Source: Ottelia alismoides (Eukaryota > Streptophyta > Magnoliopsida > Alismatales > Hydrocharitaceae). From it: 64,000 nucleotides of DNA. Every line of letters starts with the position of its first letter. Position 1 is the first letter of the stretch. Position numbers and translations under genes: made by a program. The notes below the pieces were generated by a model. It was not told where the DNA came from. It saw only the letters and a list, made by a program, of their open reading frames with translations, and did no database searches. The stretch is taken from contig JAZKJV010009616.1 in NCBI GenBank assembly GCA_037367405.1, positions 434,001-498,000 on the forward strand, given 5' to 3'. Of this stretch, positions 55,226 through 64,000 are shown one piece after another.

Positions 55226-57644
55226 TCTATTGTTCACCTCTATATGTGTGTTTATCTTGCTTAGGATGTGCTTTATCCTAAGTATAGGGGAGGTGTATGG
55301 GCCAAGTGTTCTTTCTTCATTACTCTTGTCATTGCTTATACTTAGGGATCTCTTACTTAAATATAGGGGGAGTGATGTTATCCATTCTCTCATTTTTATC
55401 TTTTTATTTCTTTCGTTCCCCTCTCATGTCTCCTCGTTTGTTGATATTTTGTCTATACTTTGGGATATTTCACCCTAAGTATATGGGGACTAGTCAAGAC
55501 AATTAACTTCATAAATTCTAATCCTCAATCATCCCCATTTTGTATACAGTCTGATATATTTAGGATTAGTTGATCCTAAGTATATGGGGACGATCGACTT
55601 CTTATTATTTATTGAGTTGTTGTAATATAGGCTTTTCTATACTCCGTACGAGTTTTGTATTCCTTTTTCTCTTTGATCATTATGAGGACATAGGTCACGC
55701 TAAGTATAAGGGGTCGTATATATTTTGTATATACTTTAGTCATATCTCATACTTTCGTATTTTCAATAATATGGCTAATATATACTAGATAAGGGTATAC
55801 AATAAGTCAACTGTAAAGAATACACTCTATATTTCTATAAAAATTTTCAAAACTCTTTGATAAATAAATTGATTTAAAAATATTTTGCAAAATGATTTTA
55901 AAAATGGTTGGAAAATATCTTACAAAATCTTTAAAACCGTTAGGAAAATATTTTGTAAAATATTTTCAAACCTTTTTAGAAAACTTTTGTAAATATTTGT
56001 AAATTCTTGTTTCATTTATTTGAATAAAATGTTCAGAAAATTACTATGGAAATGATTTGGATAATAGTTACGAAACTACTTTGAAAAATCTACCTATACC
56101 TTTGAAAAATCTTTGTAAAATGATTTTCAACCTTTGCAAATGTTTATAAATTGTTTGTAAAAACTATTTGCAAAATGAAGTTTTCAAAATATTTGTAAAA
56201 ATGTTTTTAGATTATTTCGAGAATCTTGTAGATAATTGTAAAATTCTTTATATATAGCCATTGTATTTAAAAACTGTAAATAACAACTGGCACTTAACCT
56301 ATGTACAAATTCCCAGTAAAAATCTACAACCAATTCTTGTAAATACGCATTGACTCCCGTGTAAATATTTGTACATACACCTTTCACTAACATATACCAA
56401 ACACACCCAAAATTTTCAAAAAATATAAAAATTTGCAAAGTGTTTTATAAAACTTTTTGAAAATCCATAAAAGTTCCAAATCAAAAAAAGTATTTCACAA
56501 AAATATTTTTCTTACATTGTGCATTTTTCGAAATGATAATGATAATTGAAAAAGTCTAAATAAAGTCTGAAGAGTAGAGCTTGGTCTAGACTTTAATCCA
56601 CTTAATTTCAGAGGAACTTGTTAAGGACTGGAATTGGGATGCTTTATGTCACTATGATTTAATTCTTTAGGTTCTATGAGATTGTGACTAAAAACTTTCA
56701 TGCCATCTGTACGACTCTTGAGACAATGGCTTGACTCGAGATCTCACAATTAATACATATCTCAATCAAGATGGATTGTTGAAATATCTTGGAGTCTAAG
56801 ACGGGATAATACCAGGCCGCTTCGTCAAGGGTGGCTCAGGAACCATGCTTGGAGACTGCCAAAATCGGTACTTCAACCCACCTCTTATGGTAGCATGGAC
56901 ATCTAATGATTGAGAATGGATTGAAATAAAGCTTCGGATGAGGAATGGTATGCTAGCATAATTTTTCTAAGATCCCAAAACATGGGCGGAACAAAAGATT
57001 CTATATCCATTGAGGCAAAATAGGAATGCAGAGCAATGCTAAACAAAGAAAATATTGAAAAAGAAGCCTGCACCAAAAAATCCAAAAAAATGAGCTTCTA
57101 GAATAGGCATGCTTCTTGGTGGAGACTTGGTCACATCGATCGAACATCACACGAAAATACGACTACACTGGTCTTTTTTAACTTGTTTTCCCTTTATTCT
57201 AGCTTTCCCCTCATTCGTGTGAACTAGCATGTAGTTGAGCTTAGAAGGAAATATCCATCTCCCTGAGAACTAATTACCATAGGAGAAGACTACATGATAG
57301 TTCAGTTATTTGTCTGTGAAGGGCTACCGCATATCACATACATGGTACTTATAATTTCAAATTTACGAGAGCATGCCTCTGAAAGGACGGTTTTGACCAG
57401 GCTGTTGAGTTGAACTCAATAGAGGAACATGGAACCTAAGGGCTATTGAGTCACAATTCCTAACCTGAATGTGATTCCGAATGAATTAACAATCTAATGG
57501 TCTTAACTGAACATCTAATTTTATTAAGATAGGCTTAAGAGTCAAAACTATTCCAAGTTCTTTATTTTTCTTTTCTTTATTTTCTTTTTATGCACTCATT
57601 ATCATAAGTGTTTACTAGGGACAAGCAAATGACATTATCGAGGG
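55226..57644 (+). other. Gypsy 3 (plus strand): 3' untranslated region
   Basis: Non-coding 3' interior of a plus-strand gypsy element related to gypsy 2: the last 250 bases match 50054-50300 inverted. The first 500 bases hold five hairpin/PPT modules. 55830-56220 is a degenerate A/T repeat field of TTTGTAAAAT and TTTTCAAAA words. The rest is unique non-coding DNA. Gag, pol and the 5' LTR are absent, the left part being replaced by the TRIM and the opposite-strand LTR block. Confidence 0.65.
55262..55716 (+). repeat. Array of five hairpin/polypurine modules
   Basis: CCTAAGTATAGGGGAG (55278), TTAAATATAGGGGGAG (55357), CCTAAGTATATGGGGAC (55474), CCTAAGTATATGGGGAC (55575) and GCTAAGTATAAGGGGTC (55700) are spaced about 80-125 bases apart. 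At least three are preceded by the inverse of their left half, for example ATATATTTAGGAT...ATCCTAAGTATAT and CTTAGGAT...ATCCTAAG. Each resembles the true PPT next to the gypsy LTRs. Confidence 0.85.
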
Positions 57645-60600
57645 TGATGAGTCTTCATTTCATCACCTATATTCTTTCATTTTATCTTTAAATCCCTAGA
57701 TAAATACATGTAAATGTCATTAATTTGTATGAAATAACATCCATTTTTTAACATGCAAATATTATGGAATAAAAGAATAAAGAAAAATAAAAGGAAAGAA
57801 AATGAAGTAATGAAACTACTGAATGACCCTATACCCTGAGATCAGACTTGATCGACCATAAATAAAGTAGGGGGAGATAAGACCAATAAATACAAAGAAA
57901 ATACACCCCAAACCCTAATTCAATTCTCCAATAAATAACCATTTTATACTATTTTATTTTGCATTATACATACCTCAAATGAATAATATTCAACATGAAA
58001 CTTGTACATTAAAGTACATAGAAAAATACAAAATAATTGCTAAGAAAAATAATGCACATAGTGTGACTGGGACACACAGAGGAAAAAGCTGCAAACAAAA
58101 CTTCACAGACTAATAACTCCTCCATACAAGCTCAAAATTGACCAAACTAACCTTTATTATTCATGAAATTAAATTATCTATCTAATGAAGGTTTCCTTAA
58201 AACTAGAGTTAAGTTGTAAAAGTTGGCTTTTAGGGTCTCATTGTCCCATATACATGTATATTTCATTCATTTTATTTTCTTTATTTTGTACTTTTCCTAT
58301 AATTTTAAATACATGTAAATATTATTTTAAATATATTAAAAATATAAAACAAAATAAAAGTATTAAATAATATTAAAATAAATAAGGTATTAAAATATAT
58401 AGGCATATTATACCTATAATAAATACACACATATTTATTTAAATACACAAATAAAATCAGAAAAATAAACAAAATATGTAAATATGTATTTAAATATACT
58501 ATAAATATATAAAATATGCACATACAATAATAAAATACAAAATACAAAACAAAAAATACCTAAAATACATGCATTTATACGTATATGTATACATGTAAAA
58601 ATTAGCCATAATAAATAAGCTTGCAAATAAATAAAAAAAGCACATAAATTTGTACATAAAATAAGAAATATTTTAAATTTTGACTTTTAATTAATAAATT
58701 CATTTATTCTTTTTTATTTATTTTATAAGGGGTTTATTCTCTGCACTTTTTTGTTGGTCCATGCGAACTGTTGACCACCAGATCAACTGTCAATCTTCCC
58801 CACAACCTTTGTCAGAGGTCACGAGTCCCTCTGACTTGGCCATTTTCTTGGCACGGGTCCATGGCTCGATGGATCTGCCCCTCACCTTGCTCCGTCTCGC
58901 TAGCCATCTAGCTCCCACCAAATACGCCTCTTCTTCACGAAATCCCTCCCCCCTTTCCCCAATAATCTTGATATAAATAAATCCATGTTTTTGAGTTTTA
59001 ATCCTTCTTCGTAACCCCAATAGGAACCTCTACTTGATTCCCTGGTAACAGCATGCATCACTCTCATCCTTCACGGTGTGGATAAGGCAAGGATTGAAGC
59101 GACCCAGGTCTCACCGGAGCTCCTTTGGTGAAGCCTTCATCTGCTCATGTTCTGCATGTTTGAGATGATTTAATTAGGTTCTTATTTTGCATTTTCCTTC
59201 ATAATGTTAGTTTAGGTCTTAATTCAATCAATTATCATGTAGCTTAGGTTTAATTTGATATTTTCATTGGCTGGAGATTTATGCTCCAACCCTAATTCTT
59301 TGTGACACTAGCCTGCTCAGACCCCATCTTCAACCCCGTTTCATTCATGTACATCTTCTCCATCAAAACCTTCATCGAACTACCCAGGATGTGCTAGATC
59401 CAGGTCCACCGAGCTCCTCCCTCCACCCATCATCGGAGCCTCTTCGCCCCTCCATCCCCCATTGTGAATCAGCTTCAGATTGGATCGAGAGCCTTGGTCT
59501 CAAACCCTAGAATATTTTTGTGCAGGTGCTAGGCTGGGACGGGTGTATGGAGGTAAAATTTAAGGTGCATCAGAAGCTCGAGGGGTTCGTGAAGAAGAGA
59601 GACACCAGGTCCCCATCGCTGGGATCCGGAATCATTTGATGTCCACTTGCAAGTGCGGCGACCTTCTAGGAAGGTTTTGGGCCAATAGGAGGCGAAAATG
59701 GTTGCAGAGGGGAGACATAATCAATGATTGAAGCAACCTCCTTCATTTATTTTTTTGAGTTCTTCCATGCAGCGTCACGATTGTTGGATCCCCAACACCA
59801 CCCAGATCTAATTTGGGTCATTGAATTAAGTCGAAGAGAACCATTACTCTCCTCCAGACGTCAATTGGGTTAAGTGGCACCACATGGCTCTCCACATGTC
59901 GATAGATGGTGTCCTTAAAGGGGTACCCCCAGCACATTTTGTAATATTTAAGTAGTCTTGTAAATATATTAAGTAGTGTAATATTTTGTATGAAATTTAC
60001 AAGTGGATCCCTGAACCTCTTTCTAATTACAACTAGGTCCTTGGCAGGTCACCTCATGTGCTCGTGCAAGTGAGGTCCTGGGTATTTTGCATGCATACCC
60101 TTCCAGGTTTGGCTATTTCAGTTTAGTCCCATATTTTGTAAATATAGTATTATATTTCTAAACATTTTGCATGTATGGACTTGATATTTCTTTTAATTGC
60201 ATTTATACGCTTGTCAAGAACTTATTAAATGCAAATTTAATTCATTATATTTCTCTTATGCTCTTGGATTATGCTTAGTGTGTTATAAATGCATTTAAAC
60301 TTTATCTAAATTACAAATTGGTCCTGCTAGTTTATATTTTTTATTTCTTGCATTTTATATTTATTAAATGGTTTCCTTACTTTAAAAAACATGGGAAAAT
60401 CACAATAAATGCATGATACCTTATTGAATGATTTCTAGTTTGGGTATTTATAGTATTATCCTATTTATTAAAAATACAAAAGAGCCATTTATTCCCTATC
60501 TAATTATTAAAATCCAAAAAATATAAAATTATATTTGAAAATTCCAAAAAAAATAATACCTTTATTATTATATATTCTACCTTCATACCAAATATCACTA

Positions 60601-60967
60601 AAATACAAAAAGAATACCTTAAATCATAAAACCCTAAAAATACTATAAAAATCAGAAAAAAAATTCATAAAAAACTATTTGTTTGTTCCATATTTTTCTT
60701 TATTATGTATATTATTTACTAAAATAGTTTTAGGAATTTTTGAACATAACGTCTATTTTTAAAAATCAAATTAATTCGTTCATATTATTTTACTCACCGT
60801 TTTGTACATTTTAATACATTAAAATACATAAAATTTAGCGAAAATTCCATAAAATTACCAAAAATAGAGAAAAGTATCAAAAATACAAAACATTTTATTT
60901 TATGAATTTCTACTATATTTATGTATATTTAAAAATATAAAACCCTATATATACTATGCATATTTTA

Positions 60968-61367
60968 TATTACTTAGAGGAAAGGGAGCCTACTTTGTGA
61001 AGTAGGTAACCTTACCTACTTCACATTCCAAATCTGCAAATTTTTTATTTTTTTTGAAAAATATCACTGTGGATTTTCATATATCCCTCTAATATGTCAT
61101 TCAAATTTCATCAGAAACAGAGACTCCTACGGCCTCCGTCCAGAACAGGTAAAATACAGCAAATCTGTGACCGTTAAAAAATGACTGTCTGGATGGAGGT
61201 CGTAGGAGTCTCTGTTTCTGACGAAATTTGAATGACATATTATAGGGATATAATTATGAAAATCCATGGTGGTATTTTTCAAAAACATAAAAATTTTAAA
61301 AAAAATGAAATGTGAAGAAGGTAAGTTACCTACTCCACAAAGTAGGCTCCCTTTCCTCTATTACTTA
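60968..61367. mobile_element. Mutator-type foldback MITE A with 9-bp duplication
   Basis: Element 60977-61358 (382 bases) begins GAGGAAAGGGAGCCTACTTT and ends in its inverse, AAAGTAGGCTCCCTTTCCTC. The nine-base duplication TATTACTTA lies at 60968-60976 and 61359-61367. The whole element folds back on itself: GTCATTCAAATTTCATCAGA near 61100 pairs with TCTGACGAAATTTGAATGAC near 61217. Nine-base duplications are characteristic of Mutator-like elements. It is non-coding. Confidence 0.93.
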
Positions 61368-61382
61368 TAAAATATATAGTAT

Positions 61383-61769
61383 TATTATTATAAGGAAAGG
61401 GATCCTACTCCATGGAGTAGGTAACTATTCTCAAACTTTGCCATATTTTTTTTGAAAAATACTTCCATGTATTTTAATAACTGTATCCTTATAAAATGTC
61501 ATTCAAATTTTGTCAGAAACATAGACTCCTATGCCCTCCATCCAGAACAGATCAATTACAACAAATCTAAGATCGTTAAAATTAGCTGTTCTGGATGGAG
61601 GGCATATGAGTCTCTATTTCTAATGAAATTTGAATGACATATTAGATGGATATAGTTATGAAAATCCATGGAAGTATTTTCAAAAAAATAAAAAGAAGTA
61701 GAAAAAAATGAGAATGGAGTAGATAAGTTCCCTACTCCATGAAGTAGGATCCCTTTCCTCTATTAGTAT
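61383..61769. mobile_element. Mutator-type foldback MITE B with 9-bp duplication
   Basis: Element 61392-61760 (369 bases) has ends AAGGAAAGGGATCCTACTCC and its near-inverse. The flanks are TATTATTAT and TATTAGTAT (one mismatch). It shares its ends and inner CAGAAACATAGACTCCTA/TCTGGATGGAGGGCAT blocks with MITE A. Only about 15 bases separate the two insertions. Confidence 0.9.
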
Positions 61770-62043
61770 TACATATAAATATATATTATATCTTAAAATC
61801 AAAAAAATTAAAATTTTGCAAAATTAAAAAGAAAATATAAAATATAAAATTTTTAAAATTTTATAAAAACTTTTAAATAATTAAAACCCATAAAATTAGA
61901 AAAAGAATAAAAAGTACAATTATTATTAATTATTAATTAGTTAATAATAATTATATCTATCCTCCATTACTCTCAATTGTTCGACCCCTAGACTTCTGTG
62001 CTATCACATATTTTGTAGGGTATATTAAATTAATTTCATGTCA

Positions 62044-62126
62044 CCATGTTTTTATTGCATATATTATTCGTATGTTGATTGTTGATTTATTCGATTGAGA
62101 TGAGTACCGAGTGCCAAGAGAGTGGG
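62044..62126. other. Short unassigned flank of gypsy 3
   Basis: Nothing recognised. No duplication matching the left side can be sought, because the 5' end of gypsy 3 is missing. Confidence 0.4.
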
Positions 62127-62159
62127 GTGTGTGTGTGTGCGCGCGCGCGCATGCATGTG
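62127..62159. repeat. Alternating purine-pyrimidine tract (GT/GC)
   Basis: Thirty-three consecutive alternating bases: a GT run, then eight GC steps, then ATGCATGTG. It is a classic Z-DNA-prone microsatellite. Confidence 0.95.
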
Positions 62160-62224
62160 ATTTGGTAAATGGATGGAGATGTAATGAGGAGAGAGAAAAT
62201 ACGAGTAGGGGAAGAAGAGTAATA

Positions 62225-62582
62225 GAGGAAGAAAAGTAAGAAGAAGGAGGAGGAGGAGGAGTTACATGGAATGGGGTTACTTGGGAGGAGTTCATCTCAA
62301 CCATGACCTCTTCCTCTATGCCCCCTTGCACATGAATATTGCTTGGTCCATTCAAGTAGCAAGGAGCTATAGCAGCAATATTCATGGTATAAATCGAGAA
62401 GGGGCTGGAGGGGGAGGTGTAGAGGAGGTAGTGGTCGAAGGAGGAGGAGTTGGTGGGGGAGGGGCGGAGAAGGTGGTGGAAGGAGGAGGTGCTAGAGGGG
62501 GAGGGGTAGAGGAGGTGGTCGAAGGAGGAAGGGACGGAGGAGGAGGAGGGAGGAAGCGTGGAAGGAAGAAGAAGAAGAGAAA
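62225..62582 (+). repeat. Purine-rich tract with a 42-bp minisatellite
   Basis: A GGA-rich block at 62241-62260 and a larger one at 62395-62582. In the latter, about three units of 42 bases encode a GGGVEEVVEGGG-like 14-residue repeat. The open frame 62266-62673 (Gly-rich, then RKRGRKKKKRK) is a by-product of the repeat; no family is recognised. The G runs could form quadruplexes. Confidence 0.75.
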
Positions 62583-62669
62583 GGTCTTTTTACCCTCGAT
62601 TTTTTTTATCAAATTACCATTGTTTCATAAAGTTAATAACTATTTGGATGGGGATGGATGGCAACTAAT

Positions 62670-62795
62670 ATGAAGGACACAAACGAACATTACAGAAAAA
62701 GTTAGGGGTTGAACTGATATTCTAAAAAATGAAGGGGTATAACTGATATTGCAGTATCTCAGAAGGATACAATTGATAAAAATCCTATTAGAAAA
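62670..62795. mobile_element. Partial copy of the 11.4-kb MITE family
   Basis: GAAGGACACAAACGAACATTAC, two AACTGATATT phrases and the end GGATACAATTGATAAAAATCC match the right half of the elements at 11371 and 63133. No left terminus is seen; the purine-rich repeat may have replaced it. Confidence 0.6.
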
Positions 62796-63132
62796 GTTAG
62801 TTTGAGTATTAGAGAAATTAGTTATTGTGCAAGTGTTTCTATATTATATCTACCGTAAAACATTATGAATTTTGCTCATTTAGAAAAAAAGGAAATATTT
62901 TCAAATTTCGATGGATAGATTTGTAGAGACAACATGAAAATTTATATAAATTTTGGAGAAAAATGTAGACATTATAGAACATATGACACAAATGCTGATT
63001 ATTTCTATTACATTACAAGCACATTTTGAATCACACGAAATGTAAAACAAAATGTAAACATCAACAAATATTATTTATGAAAATACACTCATTATGCAAA
63101 GTAAAATTTAACATTGTTTTTGGGTTATATTT
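62796..63132. other. AT-rich spacer between MITE copies
   Basis: No frame or repeat recognised. Confidence 0.4.
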
Positions 63133-63393
63133 TGGATTTTTATCACGTATGGCCTTCTTAACTTTTGCAATATCAGTTATGTCATTTTTCTAATGATAGT
63201 TGTCTCTTTATATTCTTTCAAAATTCACACTCCTGCCCTTATGTAAGGTAAAGTAAGGCTATAAGTGATATTACAAAATGAAAGAGATGTGAAGTTCGTA
63301 AGAATATATGAGCACAACGGATATTTCAAAAAAGAGGGGCATAACTTATATTGTAGAATTTGAGAGGGCACAAGTGATAAAAACCCTTATACT
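63133..63393. mobile_element. Hairpin MITE, ATCACGTGTG terminal family, copy 2
   Basis: The left end GGATTTTTATCACGTATGGCC pairs with the right end GGGCACAAGTGATAAAAACCC. Internal TATCAGTTATGTC and AAATTCACACTCCTGCCC correspond to TATCAGTTATGTCC and AAATTCACAATTCCTACC in copy 1 (11371-11614). It is about 260 bases and non-coding. Confidence 0.8.
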
Positions 63394-64000
63394 TTTGTAA
63401 GAAATATTGTTTTGGTAGAATTAAAGATAATGAAATATAATTTGAGAACTTCTTTATTAATACAAAATAAGTCAAACCAATCCCTCAACTTAGGGATAGT
63501 TAATGAAACTTCTATATAGAATGGGAATAATTTACAATCTGGAGGCAGAGAATTGCAAAGAGAAGATGAACATTTATATTTCGATACTCGTACATATTAG
63601 AAAACCTATTTATAATGAATATTAATTTACAAACATGGACATTAGATTAATAAATGCCTTTGCAATTATACAAAATACATATATTATTCTTGACCCGAAG
63701 GATTTATATCTCACATTCCAAACAAATACCACTTCAAACCTAACATCAATATCATGAGTTCTTTAATTTTATTCATTCTAGGACGTGTGTTAGGGTAAAT
63801 TATAAAAAAGGAGCCCAAATAAGTGTCAATTCTCAATTAAGGACCTCAACTTTCAACTGTATCAAAGCAGAGCCTAATATTACCTTTTGTCTCAAATAAA
63901 TGCCTAAGTAAGCTTTCATGATCCTTGTATGTCAATGCTAAACCCCAAAGTTGAAATTGCAAGCCTCTATTTTATTACATTTGAAAGATGAGGCTCTTAA
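63394..64000. other. Unassigned AT-rich end of window
   Basis: From 63790, GGGTAAATTATAAAAAAGGAGCCC and the AATTAAGGACCTCAACTTTCAA phrase resemble the ends of a plant foldback or solo-terminal repeat element, but the window stops before a second end appears. Confidence 0.35.

Larger units (their letters stand above)
57645..62043 (+). mobile_element. Gypsy 3: 3' LTR, interrupted by two MITEs
   Basis: It starts TGATGAGTCTTCATTTCATC and ends near TTTCATGTCA. It is the inverted homologue of the gypsy 2 LTR (46996-50037 plus 23880-24187). TATA-like TTGATATAAATAAATCC lies near 58967, a GC-rich R/U5 segment at 58760-59900 and an AT-rich end from 60100. Without the MITEs it is about 3.6 kb. Frames 58761-58976 and similar are chance frames in the GC-rich part. 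Confidence 0.83.

Noticed and set aside
62266..62673. Gly-rich ORF with a basic RKRGRKKKKRK tail, resembling a small nuclear protein
   Set aside because: The frame arises from a GGA-rich minisatellite, and an equally long Pro-rich frame exists on the other strand. There is no promoter or homologue evidence.
1..64000. CRISPR arrays, bacterial operons, rRNA and intact tRNA genes
   Set aside because: None seen. Repeats are tandem duplications, LTRs or foldback elements; the B-box-like site at 15650 lacks a full tRNA fold.

Overview
This window is nuclear plant DNA, almost certainly from the repeat-rich heterochromatin of an angiosperm. It is AT-rich and I found no intact host gene. Nearly everything recognisable is a transposable element: Ty1/copia and Ty3/gypsy LTR retrotransposons with plant-type primer binding sites (initiator-Met tRNA and Asp-tRNA types), an RTE-like LINE, a TRIM, CACTA-type and Mutator-type foldback MITEs, and a plant-typical YLDD reverse-transcriptase pseudogene. 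The species cannot be resolved from sequence alone.

Layout. 1-5180: decayed plus-strand copia element 1 (integrase end, reverse transcriptase, RNase H, PPT, short 3' LTR). Its RNase H is split by a 2,537-bp solo LTR (2168-4704) flanked by a perfect GAAAT target duplication. 5181-8550: unassigned AT-rich DNA with a 451-bp CACTA foldback MITE (5795-6245). 8560-10211: minus-strand copia remnant with 5' LTR and PBS. 11371-14110: a hairpin MITE, the 3' end of an RTE-like LINE, a copia reverse transcriptase/RNase H remnant and a duplicated non-coding segment. 14100-19500: mostly unassigned, with a SINE-like fragment and a degraded MITE. 19560-20200: another minus-strand copia fragment. 20687-23840: an 83-bp tandem duplication, a C-rich tract and the YLDD reverse-transcriptase pseudogene.

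23880-50037 is a three-level nest. The oldest layer is a gypsy 3' LTR (gypsy 2, minus strand), split into 23880-24187 and 46996-50037. Gypsy 1 sits inside it (24193-46990, minus strand, LTRs about 3.35 kb, target duplication ATAAG). Gypsy 1 has a PBS and gag/protease-like reading frames but no recognisable reverse transcriptase or integrase. Inside gypsy 1's 3' untranslated part lies copia 3 (29236-39971, plus strand, LTRs about 2.54 kb). Copia 3 is nearly full length but carries stops, frameshifts and a YIDE reverse-transcriptase active site. The solo LTR at 2168-4704 belongs to the copia 3 family.

50038-62043: a further gypsy LTR-like block (minus), a TRIM (53763-54984), and the 3' half of a plus-strand gypsy element. 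That element has an array of hairpin-plus-polypurine modules and a 3' LTR (57645-62043) carrying two sister Mutator-type MITEs. 62044-64000: a Z-DNA-type alternating tract, a purine-rich minisatellite and two more copies of the 11.4-kb MITE family.

No coding region appears able to produce a functional full-length protein. The interest lies in the nesting record, the target-site coincidences, the polymerase-less gypsy element and its regulatory palindromes. All family assignments are by eye from motifs; no database search was run.
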